A DNA stretch of 64,000 bases from Cafeteria roenbergensis (taxonomy: Eukaryota; Sar; Bigyra; Bicosoecida; Cafeteriaceae), in assembly GCA_008330645.1 (NCBI GenBank), contig VLTN01000039.1:186001-250000 (forward strand). Direction: 5' to 3'. Of the stretch, positions 1-9,900 are shown piece after piece (positions within the stretch are counted from its first letter, which is position 1; the number at the start of each line of letters is the position of its first letter). The notes beneath the pieces are model-generated. The model searched no databases. It saw nothing but the letters and a program-made list of their open reading frames with translations, and was not told the DNA's origin. The position numbers were made by a program, and so were the translations under genes.

Positions 1-1
1 C

Positions 2-1810
2 CCTGCCCGCCCCTGGCCGGTCGCCTCCGCGCCGGAACAGGCCCACGCAGTGCAGAGCCAGCCCTTGTCCTTCCAGATCGCGCACCGCCGCGGGGTGCTC
101 TACATCGCAGACGACAACGACGTGGCCGCGGGCCTTGCCCGCCGAGGGGGCTGCAACGGCAGCAGCGCGACAGGCGCCGGCGCTCCCAGGGGCGCGTGCC
201 CGGGCCAGTCGCCGCACGCGCGAGCTGGCGCCGAGTGGCTGCGCACGGCGCGCCTCCTCGTGCCGGAGAACTACCGGGCATTCGGGTCCCCGGCCGCCCG
301 GACCCTGCTCCGGCTCGGAGGGGGCCAGGACGTGCCGTTCATCGTGGCCGCCTTTGACGCGTTCAACGGCTCGGGGTTCGTCCGCGCCGTGCGCCGGCGA
401 CACGTGTTCGCGCTGAGCAAGGGACACGACGTGGCGGTCGTGCGGCAGTCGGTGTCCAGCTGGCTGCTGTTCAAGTTCGGCACGCTCTGCTCCGCGCTGT
501 TCGTGGTGTCTGCCGCGACAGGCCTGACGTCCTTCGTGTTCAACGAGACGCAGCGGCGAATGGTCCGCTTCACGCTGGCGCTGGGGCACGCGGTCCAGCG
601 GCGTCGACCCGTGCTCCGCCTGGTCATCGCTCACTCCGTGGAGTCGCTCGTGTTCGTCCCCATCATGATCGGGCTCCTCTTCTTCATGTTCGAGTTCTTC
701 GGGGACAAGCTCCTCGCCTTCCTCGTCTTCATGGCGCTCTGGGCTTGCGAGGTGTTCGCCGTGGTGGCATGCCGCACCGTCCAGTCCGTCCGCGTGTTTC
801 CCGTCACCGCCCTCCTCTGCCTCACGTGGCTCATGGTGTACGTCCTCGTCTTCCCCTTTGGCCTGCACCACCTCGCCCTCGCGTGCGTCTTCTCCGCGCT
901 CACCTGTTCCGCGTACCACCAGTGGACGTCCTTCGAGCTGCCCGCACTTGAGCACGGTCGCCTCAGCGAAGCCACGCCTCGCGAGACGATCGTGGTTTCC
1001 CCGGCCCAGGGCCTCACCGCCGACCTCATTCGCAACCTCCAGCGGGGGTCAGCGGTACTGGACGCCGGGCTTGGCATCGGGGGAGGGCGCCTGCCAATGC
1101 AAGAGGTTATCGCGGGAATGGCTGTCGGCCAGCCGGCAGTCCACCTGCGCCAGGCGCAGGTGCCCCGGCCGCCGCCACCCGCAGGCCCGCACGCGCAGGG
1201 GCAGAGTGGGACGGCCGGCCGGGCAGGGCAGCCGGGTCCCATCGCTGTCGCTGCGGCTGCGGCTGCCGTCGCAGACATGGCCGGACAGCACGCGGGGTCC
1301 GGCGCCGCGCGCCAGCTGCTCCCAGCTGAGCACCCACACCGCCCCTCGGCCTTCCCTCCCGCGGAGCTCTCTCGCTCACAGCCGGACTCGGTGCCCCGAG
1401 GCGCAGCCGCCGCATTCGAAGCAGTGGCAGCCCCTGCCGCTACACCAGCGGCGGCGACGGCGGCGGAGGCCGCAGCTGCGGCGGCGGCTGCTGCTGCTGC
1501 TGCTGCTGTCCGGCACGGGCCGATTGGGGCCGGCTCTCTGCGCAGCATCGCAGGGTCAGGGAGGGCGAGCGGCCTCTCCGCACTGTCGTCCGCGCCGCCG
1601 TCGCCCCTGGCGCGAGGGGCGGCGGCCGATCGCTCCGGGCAGCCACTGGTGCGGGACGTTGCGGCGGAGACCGGCATTGAGGACGACGACCAGCCGGTGC
1701 GGCGCCGCCGGCCTGTGCGAGCTGCATCCGAGGCCAGCGCCTCGGCGGCCCACACCAGCGCCATCAGCGCGCTGGGCAGTTTGCTCGACACCGCCGCCTC
1801 TCCGGCGTGA
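2..1810 (+). CDS. TMEM259: Membralin (TMEM259-like), 5' partial
   Basis: The frame is open from base 2 to the stop at 1808-1810 and has no ATG at its beginning, so the 5' end lies outside the window; a CAG at 47-49 after a pyrimidine-rich stretch may be a splice acceptor. Membralin is a polytopic endoplasmic reticulum membrane protein linked to ER-associated degradation in animals. The hydrophobic core (about 460-960) has four or five membrane segments and keeps the family landmarks: a GSGFVRAV-type segment before the first helix, the FEFFGDKLLAF segment matching the human EFFND region, and YHQWTSFELPAL matching the human FFHHYELPAIL signature. After 960 the protein becomes an Ala/Pro-rich disordered tail with an alanine run at about 1450-1510, as in animal membralins. 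Family call is by recalled motif similarity; the tail carries no information about function. Confidence 0.82.
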   Translation, partial: PARPWPVASAPEQAHAVQSQPLSFQIAHRRGVLYIADDNDVAAGLARRGGCNGSSATGAGAPRGACPGQSPHARAGAEWLRTARLLVPENYRAFGSPAARTLLRLGGGQDVPFIVAAFDAFNGSGFVRAVRRRHVFALSKGHDVAVVRQSVSSWLLFKFGTLCSALFVVSAATGLTSFVFNETQRRMVRFTLALGHAVQRRRPVLRLVIAHSVESLVFVPIMIGLLFFMFEFFGDKLLAFLVFMALWACEVFAVVACRTVQSVRVFPVTALLCLTWLMVYVLVFPFGLHHLALACVFSALTCSAYHQWTSFELPALEHGRLSEATPRETIVVSPAQGLTADLIRNLQRGSAVLDAGLGIGGGRLPMQEVIAGMAVGQPAVHLRQAQVPRPPPPAGPHAQGQSGTAGRAGQPGPIAVAAAAAAVADMAGQHAGSGAARQLLPAEHPHRPSAFPPAELSRSQPDSVPRGAAAAFEAVAAPAATPAAATAAEAAAAAAAAAAAAAVRHGPIGAGSLRSIAGSGRASGLSALSSAPPSPLARGAAADRSGQPLVRDVAAETGIEDDDQPVRRRRPVRAASEASASAAHTSAISALGSLLDTAASPA

Positions 1811-1973
1811 CGCCCGTTGGCATTCTTTGCATGGCGCGCCGGCAGGACAGTCTGCAGGCGCACCCTCCCGGGTCACGGCGTGGCTCTCGCTCCCGGCTGC
1901 GCGGTCGCGATGCAGGCTGCGCGGCCGCGCTGCCGGCGCACGCAGCGAGGAAGACGAGCCCCTTTACCTGCTA

Positions 1974-2004
<31 letters not shown>

Positions 2005-2192
2005 CGTGCGCATTCGTGCGTTCGCGGCAGCGACCCGGAAGGTCGATCCGACCGACTTGCACCCGAGGTCGGCTGAGCTCGAAGCGGTTACGCGCCTCAA
2101 ACCGATGACCAATTTCCCCGCCTTGCACAACCTGCGACCCAATCGGGCGCGCGCGCCAGTACGCACATACGCATGCACCCACTGGGTGCCCT
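1811..2192. other. Convergent intergenic region with GT/GC microsatellite
   Basis: This 382-bp gap lies between two gene 3' ends. It holds an alternating purine-pyrimidine tract, (GT)n passing into (GC)n and back, at about 1973-2010, which could adopt Z-DNA. No gene, tRNA or other structure was recognised. Confidence 0.7.
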
Positions 2193-3782
2193 CTACAACC
2201 CACCCCCGACCCACTCCGCCATGTCGTCAAGCGACACTGTTTCCTCGCCGCGCCCGCCGGCGTCGAGCCGCACCACACCGCTGCCCTTGGCAGACGACCG
2301 GCTGACAAGCACGCCCTGCCTGCCGCGCTGCGCCCCTCGAACCATCATCACGCGCCCTCCCGCCTTGGGCAGGGCGGTCTGCAGCCCGGCGATCGGCACC
2401 AGGCGCACGACCTCGCCCCCCGCGGCCCTCACATCCGCGGAGGCGTCGTCCGCGTGCTCAACCACGCCCTTGCTTTTGAAAAACCTGCCTTGCTTGAACG
2501 TCGGATCTGCGAACCGCACGCGGATGCCCGGCAGCAGCCAGGCTAGGGCGTCGCCTCGCCCCGGCGCTGCTGCTTCGCTGGCAAGTCGTGCCCGTTTGGC
2601 GCCCGGCTCGCTCGAAGCTAGCGGTGCTGTTTGGCTGCCGGGGAGTGGCTTGAGCTGGCCGCGGCTGGCGGAGGCTGCGTCTGCGGGCGTGGCGGAGTCG
2701 TCTGCCACTGTTTTGAGCCGCGCTGCGCTCGCGGCGGCGGCGTCGGCTGCCTTTGCACGGGCCTCTGCCTCTGCCTCGGCCCTCTCAGCCTCCCGAAGAG
2801 ACTGGGCAGCAGCGCGGGCCTGCTCGCCCAATGCGCTCTCGTTAACCAGGTCAGCGTCCACCTTGCGAACAACCCTGCTCCCGGCAGTCTGAAGCCTGGC
2901 GCGCATGCGGTCCATGCCGGGAACGCCCTCCGACTGCACAATCAGCGCAAGCTGCCCTCGGTAGGGTCCCGCGGCCATTCTGGCCAGCGCCCCTGGCAGC
3001 AAGCCGGCAAAGCGCTGGCGTCGCGCGTGGGAGGCTGCCTCGCGCTCACGGTCCGCCGCAGCGGCGTGGGCGTTTCTCTGCCGTCTGCGCCGCCTGTCGG
3101 CCGCCTCTGCCTCGGCCCGAGGGTCCCTGTCTGCGCCGAGGCCGAGGAACTCGCCCTTGCTGGCGCGCGGCGCGTCGGCTTCATACACGCCGTCGCGGCC
3201 CTCCAGCTGCTCCTCGGACGCGCCCATGCCGCGCAGCAGCGCCGCCCCAAAGGCGTCCACTGGGACGGCACTAAACGCCGCCTCGTCGGGAGCTGGCGGC
3301 CCGCTGATGCTCAAGGCGCCGCCGCGCGGGGCGCCGCCCCGCTGCATGAGCAAGGACGGAGGCTTGCTTTGCCTTGAGCCGTCCCGCTGGCCGAGCAGCT
3401 GCTTGTTGGCAAAGAGCCTCGCGCGGAGCTCGTTGGCCGGCCCAGACGAGGCGGCGGTCTGCAGGCGGGCGCTTGCCCTGCCAGCGGCGCTTTCGAGGCT
3501 GTCTCCACCAGCGCTGCGGGGCGCCGCCGCAGCCGAGCTCAAGCCCACGAGTGGCGCCGCAACAGCAACCTGTGCGCTCCCAACCACGCTGTCCGCTGCC
3601 TGGGGACTGCTTGCGGGAGCAGGCGTCGGCAGCGGAATGACCATTTTGGCGGCTGCCGCTTCAGCCGCCTCCGGGGCACCGGGCCCCACGGATGGCCGAA
3701 GCGCTGTGGCCTCTCGCAAAGTAGTAGCGCGCTCCTCGCGCTGTCGCCGGCGGGCAGCAGCCTGGCCCAGGGAGACGCGCAT
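2193..3782 (-). CDS. GPKOW: GPKOW/Spp2/MOS2 spliceosome factor
   Basis: Single-exon gene, 529 residues from the chosen ATG at 3780-3782; the frame extends further upstream, but the N-terminal motif MRVSLGQAAARRR lines up with the SFGF...ARRR start of human GPKOW. Family members activate the DEAH helicase Prp2/DHX16 during spliceosome activation through a G-patch-like segment. Visible parts: an Ala-rich N-terminus with the conserved VIPLP block (near residue 48), the Spp2/MOS2 G-patch core FGAALLRGMGASEEQ in mid-protein followed by LGLGADRDP, a charged helical linker, and a C-terminal KOW pair starting at PGIRVRFADPTFKQG and ending at MMVRGAQRGRQGVLVSR. The G-patch is degenerate after its first helix. 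The 5' end faces the giant gene at 3982 across about 200 bp. The call is firm because motif order and C-terminus both match the family. Confidence 0.88.
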   Translation of the reverse strand: MRVSLGQAAARRRQREERATTLREATALRPSVGPGAPEAAEAAAAKMVIPLPTPAPASSPQAADSVVGSAQVAVAAPLVGLSSAAAAPRSAGGDSLESAAGRASARLQTAASSGPANELRARLFANKQLLGQRDGSRQSKPPSLLMQRGGAPRGGALSISGPPAPDEAAFSAVPVDAFGAALLRGMGASEEQLEGRDGVYEADAPRASKGEFLGLGADRDPRAEAEAADRRRRRQRNAHAAAADREREAASHARRQRFAGLLPGALARMAAGPYRGQLALIVQSEGVPGMDRMRARLQTAGSRVVRKVDADLVNESALGEQARAAAQSLREAERAEAEAEARAKAADAAAASAARLKTVADDSATPADAASASRGQLKPLPGSQTAPLASSEPGAKRARLASEAAAPGRGDALAWLLPGIRVRFADPTFKQGRFFKSKGVVEHADDASADVRAAGGEVVRLVPIAGLQTALPKAGGRVMMVRGAQRGRQGVLVSRSSAKGSGVVRLDAGGRGEETVSLDDMAEWVGGGL

Positions 3783-3981
3783 TCTGCCTGGGCAGGGGCC
3801 GCAGTGCCGGAGTGTTTGTTTGCGCGACCCCAAATATCCGGCAGGTTCGGACTCGAGCAGAGCGAGTCGTGGCAAGAATCCGACGCTCTGAAGCTCGCGG
3901 CTCGCGCAACGTCGCGCGCACAGCCCGTGGGCGGAGCCTGGGTGCGGGAACCAAGGCCAGGCCTGCCCATCCGGGTCGAGT
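3783..3981. promoter_or_regulatory. Head-to-head promoter, GPKOW / IQ giant
   Basis: These 199 bp separate two divergent start codons and must hold both promoters. A rare AT-rich island, CAAATATCC, sits at 3831-3839, about 50 bp upstream of the GPKOW ATG. Similar CAAATAT islands occur upstream of the TBCE-like gene and in the 59395-60020 interval. Confidence 0.45.
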
Positions 3982-6900
3982 ATGTCCGGGACTCCTCCTT
4001 CGGGCGGTGAGCAGCCACGGCGCGACTTGGGGCGCACCGGTGCCCCGCGCCAACAGCAGGCTGCGATGCGGCTGAGCCGGTCTGCTTCGTCCTGTTTCGG
4101 CGCTGAAGACCGCGGCCTGGGGCCGCTTCAGCCCCAAGCTGCCAGCCCGACTGGTTTCGTGCGTCTGGGAGGTGACCGAGGCGGAGGAGGCTCCGCTGTT
4201 CCGCGTGGCCTGGGGAAATTGGCGGCGGCCGGTCACCAGTCGCGGTGCAACCCCGAGCAAACGGACCACCGCGACAGCCTTGCTCCAGCCCCCCATGCCC
4301 CCGGGCCTGCCCGGGTCGGCACGCTCCGTTGCCAAATGGCAACGTGTCCATGCGTCGGTGGCCCATGCATGCAACATACCCATCGTCAGCCCCCCCCCGC
4401 CGTGGCGACTGTTTGCTCTCGTCCGCAGTGCATGCCGAGCAGCAATCGCTTGCCCCTGCCGTGGACAGGCAAGCCGCTCAGCATTCCGACCAAGCTCCCC
4501 AAGCCCCGGCCCACGTAGCCACTCTCCCAGATGCGGAGCCAGCGGCAGTAGCGGCACCGGGGGCGAGCGGGCAGATGGCTGCGGACCAAAGCGATCCAGC
4601 CACTGCCGAGGTTGCCGCCGCCGGGAGGGACTCGCCTGGCGCCGCAGCGGCGCCAGGCGACCGGGATGTTGATCGCATCGACAACGGCGCGGCGCTGCCA
4701 AGCCCGGACGTTCCGCCAGGGGTGCCGGCCAGGCCGCAAACGCCGCCCTCTGGCCAGCCGCCGGCGCAGCCAAGCCCTTCGCGTCCGACAGCCGCCGGAT
4801 CACCCTCGCCTGCCGGGCCGACCCCTCGCCCGGGTGCGGACCTTCCTGCGCCGCCTGAGCCAGAAGCGCCCCCAGGGGTAGACCTGCCACCCCCCGTGGA
4901 AGCGGAGCGGCGCGGGAGCGCTGGTAGCTTGCCGCCTCCCCCGGCGTCGCCGCGCCCGGTTCCGCCAAGGAGCCCCAGGCCGAGTTTCAACGCCTCCCTC
5001 GCATCTAGGGGCCGATCGACCAGTCCCGACGCCGCCCCGGCGGGCGCTGGGCCAACTTCGCGACCTTTGGACATCCCGCAGCAGCCGGCGCCACGGTCTC
5101 CCCCTCGAGGCCGGCCCGGTCGGCCCGCTCCCCGCCCCGGTCGGCCGGGTCGGCCGGGCCGGCCTGCAGCGCCGAGTCAGAGCGGCGGCGGCGGCGGTGG
5201 CGGCATGGCTGGTCTCCTTGGCGAGATCCGTGCTCGAGGCGGTGAGTCCGGGCCGTCTAGCCCGTCGGCCGGAGCTCGGCCTGCTCCCCGCCCCGGTCGG
5301 CCGGGTCGGCCGGGCCGGCCTGCAGCGCCGAGTCCGAGCGGCGGCGGCGGCGGCGGCGGCATGGCTGGTCTCCTTGGCGAGATCCGTGCTCGAGGCGGTG
5401 AGTCCGGGCCGTCTAGCCCGTCGGCCGGAGCTCGGCCTGCTCCCCGCCCCGGTCGGCCGGGTCGGCCGGGCCGGCCTGCAGCGCCGAGTCCGAGCGGCGG
5501 CGGCGGTGGCGGCGGCGGCATGGCTGGTCTCCTTGGCGAGATCCGTGCTCGAGGCGGTGAGTCCAGCTCAGCTGCGGCAACGGCGCAGCTTGACGACCAG
5601 GCCCGGGCGGCAGCGCAGCCCGATGACTCAGGCGACGACTCGGCCCGGGCGGCAGCGCAGCCCGACGACTCAGGCGACGACCAGACTCGCGCCGATGCCG
5701 ATGCCGAGGCGGAGGCCGCGGCCGTCCGAGTGCAGGCTGGGGCTCGTGGGATGCTCGCCCGTCGGGAGAGCAAGGCTCGCTTGGTGGAACTCCGCGAGGA
5801 GCAGGCGGCTGCCGAGGCGGCGGCAGCCAAGGCTCGCGCCGAGGCCGAGGCCGCGGCCGTCCGAGTGCAGGCTGGGGCTCGTGGGATGCTCGCCCGTCGG
5901 GAGAGCAAGGCTCGCTTGGTGGAGCTCCGCGAGGAGCAGGCAGCTGCCGAGGCGGCGGCAGCCAAGGCTCGCGCCGAGGCCGAGGCCGCGGCCGTCCGAG
6001 TGCAGGCTGGGGCTCGTGGGATGCTCGCCCGTCGGGAGAGCAAGGCTCGCTTGGTGGAGCTCCGCGAGGAGCAGGCGGCTGCCGAGGCGGCGGCAGCCAA
6101 GGCTCGCGCCGAGGCCGAGGCCGCGGCTGTCCGAGTGCAGGCTGGGGCTCGTGGGATGCTCGCCCGTCGGGAGAGCAAGGCTCGCTTGGTGGAACTCCGC
6201 GAGGAGCAGGCGGCTGCCGAGGCGGCGGCAGCCAAGGCTCGCGCCGAGGCCGAGGCCGCGGCCGTCCGAGTGCAGGCTGGGGCTCGTGGGATGCTCGCCC
6301 GTCGGGAGAGCAAGGCTCGCTTGGTGGAGCTCCGCGAGGAGCAGGCGGCTGCCGAGGCGGCGGCAGCCAAGGCTCGCGCCGAGGCCGAGGCCGCGGCTGT
6401 CCGAGTGCAGGCTGGGGCTCGTGGGATGCTCGCCCGTCGGGAGAGCAAGGCTCGCTTGGTGGAACTCCGCGAGGAGCAGGCGGCTGCCGAGGCGGCGGCA
6501 GCCAAGGCTCGCGCCGAGGCTGAGGCCGCGGCCGTCCGAGTGCAGGCTGGGGCTCGTGGGATGCTCGCCCGTCGGGAGAGCAAGGCTCGCTTGGTGGAGC
6601 TCCGCGAGGAGCAGGCGGCTGCCGAGGCGGCGGCAGCCAAGGCTCGCGCCGAGGCCGAGGCCGCGGCCGTCCGAGTGCAGGCTGGGGCTCGTGGGATGCT
6701 CGCCCGTCGGGAGAGCAAGGCTCGCTTGGTGGAACTCCGCGAGGAGGCAGCGACTGCTCGCGCCCAGTCAGCTGCGCAGGCTGCAGCTGCCGCCAGAGCC
6801 CATGCAGAGTCTCGTCGACTTGCTGACGCAGCGACGCGCATCCAAGCGGGCATCCGAGGCTGTCTCGGCCGGAAGACGAGTCGCGTTATGGCACTGCAGC

Positions 6901-9900
6901 ATCGCCGGGCAATGGCAATGTCCATCGCCACTGCCGGGGTGCAGGCCACTTCGCCTCGGACCCAGCGCGCTGCCCACCCGCTCAATGCCGATTCAGACTC
7001 TGAGGACGACTCGGTAACCCCATTCACGTCTCAGGTGGATCTGCACCCGACCGAGGCCGCCCCTGCTGCTGCAGAGGCAGCCGCTTCCGCCCCTGCTGCT
7101 GCAGAGGCAGCCGCTTCCGCCCCTGCTGCTGCAGAGGCAGCCGCTTCCGCCCCTGCTGCTGCGGAGGCAGCCGCTTCCGCCCCTGCTGCTGCCGAGCAGC
7201 CCGAGCCAGAGCCGCCCTCGTCGACGCTGTCCCCCGCTGCCGACCAGCCGCCCACGGCTGAGCAGCCCCCCGCTGCCGACCCGCCGCCCAAGGCTGAGCA
7301 GCCCCCCGCTGCCGACCCGCCGCCCACGGCTGAGCAGCCTGTCACCCCCCCCAAGCCGCCCCCGCTCGTGGACATCCTCGCGGCTGGCCGATCAGACCTG
7401 CTCAACGACGAGGCTCGCGCCATCCTGCGCGAGGTGGCGGCGGATCCGTCGCTCACGCGCCGCCTGGCGAAAGCCGTTCTCACCCGCAAGGCTGAGATCG
7501 CTAGCGGGGCCCGTCCTGCCCTCGACATGCTCAGCGGCGACGCCAAGCCTTCCGCCCCTGCAGTCGCGTCTCCAGCCGCGCATGTGCAAGGGTCGACCAA
7601 GACTCGCCCGGCCCCACGCGGGGCCACGCCCGAGCAGCAGCCGTCAGTGGCGCAGGCTCACAAACTCGCTGCGATGCACCTGCGCGCCCTGCCCGCCGGC
7701 AGCTCCTCTGGCGGGCAGCTCTCCGACGAAATGCGCGAGCGCATCGCGCGCCTCTCGCAAGTGGCCCTGCCGGGGCAGGCAGCGGTTTCGCGCGAGGAGA
7801 TTGCGAACATGACCCCCGCGCAGCTGGCCAGCCACATGAAGGCCCTCAGCGCCGCTATCAAGGCCAGCCGGGGCAAGGCGGAGGCCGCTGCGGCGCCGGA
7901 CGACAAGGCAAGCGCGCCCGCCCGTCGCTCGGCGTCGCCGTCGCAGCTGAGCTCGGGCATGTCGCTGCTGGCGGGCGGTCGGGCCGCTGGCCCAGCCAGC
8001 CCTGCTCCCCCGCGCACCGGCATGGGGAGTCGCAAGTCCTCCTCCTCGATCCACGGCCGAGGCTTGTCCTCGCCAGCGGCCGGCCCGACCTCCCCTCGGT
8101 CCTCCGCGCAGCGGCCGCGCAGCTCGCGCCCGTCCTCGCCTTCCGTCCTGGACCTGCTGGCTGACTCGCGCCCCGCTACCCTCGAGGAGCTGGCCGCCGC
8201 AAGCCCCCACGGCAAGCGCCGGTCGCCCTCCAGCCCTCGCCGCGGTGACTCGCCCTCCAGCTCGCGCCGCGGGAGCCGAGTGCCGAGGTCCCCACTGCCT
8301 GCCAGTCCGCGCATGTCGGGGTCGGATTTCGCCTCCTCGCTGCGTGCGCCGCCCTCCCCGAGGAGCGTGGCCACGGACTCCGCCCGCAAGCCGCCAGTGC
8401 CCCGTCTCTCGCGCCGCTCGAGCAGCCGCAGGATGCTGCAGCGGTCGGGCAGCGCCTCGCCGCGCGTCGCGTCCCCTCGCCCGTACGGCGCTACCGCCGA
8501 CGCGGCAGCCGACGCCACCGCCGGCAGCGGCAGCAAGGGGGCAGCCCCGCCTCCACCTCCGCCGCCCCCTCGTGCTGCCACCAAGGACACGAGCCCTCGG
8601 GAGGCCCAAGCAGCCCTGCCCCGACTCAACGTATCCCGAGAGTTCTTTGCGGAGCCAGCCTCGCCTCGCGTGTCCACTCCCAGCTACCTGCGCGAGATCG
8701 AAGCCATGGACCGCGCCATTCGCCAGGAGCAGGAGAAGGCGCTGCTGGAGGAGACCGTCGTCGCCGGAAGCGCGGGCCCCGCCGACCTTCACACCGTGAT
8801 GGCTGACATGGCCGAGACTGAGGAAAAAATATACAAGGCGGTGGGCGGGGCGCCTCCCCAAGCCGCCCCTGGAGAGGCAGCTCGCCGGCTCACTTCCCTT
8901 CCCGCCGGGGCGCTGCCCCCTGCTGTGGAGCGGGCCGCGCTTGCGCAGATGGCGGCGGCCAATGCCGGCAGCCAGGGCAGCCCATCGGCCTCCACGGCGT
9001 CCCCCGATGCCCAGGCGCTGCGCGAGGAGCTGGCGCGCATGCGCAGGGCGCTCGAGGAGCAGCAGCAGCTCCGCCGCGAGGCAGAGGCCGCAGCGACCTC
9101 TCCTTCCGCCGAGCGGCTCTCGGAGGCCAAGGGCCGCCTTGAGGCAACGCAAAAGTTCCGCCAGCGGGACAAGGCCGCCACAGCTCTGCAGGCGAGGGCG
9201 AGGGGGCTGCTTGCCAGGCGCCAAAGCCGGGCGATGCTGGTTGAGCACAAGGAGCAGACCGCCGCGGCCGTGAAGGTGCAGGCTGGAGTGCGGGGCGCGC
9301 TGGCTCGCAGGCAGAGCAGGGCCATGCTGCTGAAGAAGCAGCTGCAGGAGGAGGAGCGCCGGGCCAGTGAGGCGGCCATCAAGCTGCAGGCTAACGTCCG
9401 TGGCACGCTGGCACGCCGGCGGAGCAGGGTGCTGCTCCTGGAGCGGCAGCTGCGCGAGGCCGAGGAGCAGAAGCAGCGCCATGCAGCGGTGAGGATGCAG
9501 GCTGGAGTGCGGGGCGCGCTTGCCCGCCGGCAGAGCAAGGCCATGCTGCTCGAGCGGCAGCTGCAGGAGGAGGAGGAGCAGAGGCAGCGCCACGCCGCCG
9601 TTCGCGTGCAGGCTGGAGTGCGGGGCGCGCTTGCCCGCCGGCAGAGCAAGGCCATGCTGCTCGAGCGGCAGCTGCAGGAGGAGGTGGAGCGAGAGCACCG
9701 CCGGGCGAGCGATGCGGCCGTGAAGGTGCAGGCGGGCGTCAGGGGCGCGCTGGCTCGCCGGCAGAGCAGAGCCATGCTGCTCGAGAGGCGGCTCGCCGAA
9801 GAGGCCGCGATGGCCGAGAGGATGGAGCAGGCCGAGGCCCGCAGCCGCATCGACGCCGCAGCGGCGCTGGCAGTCTTTTCCCCCGACGGCACGCTCCCCA

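Noticed and set aside
5707-6748. CRISPR-like or satellite array
   Set aside because: Units are contiguous, coding and in frame with no spacers.
5177-7027. 616-codon minus frame and 606-codon plus frame over the IQ repeats
   Set aside because: Both mirror the tandem repeat in other frames. The forward IQ frame alone gives recognisable motifs.
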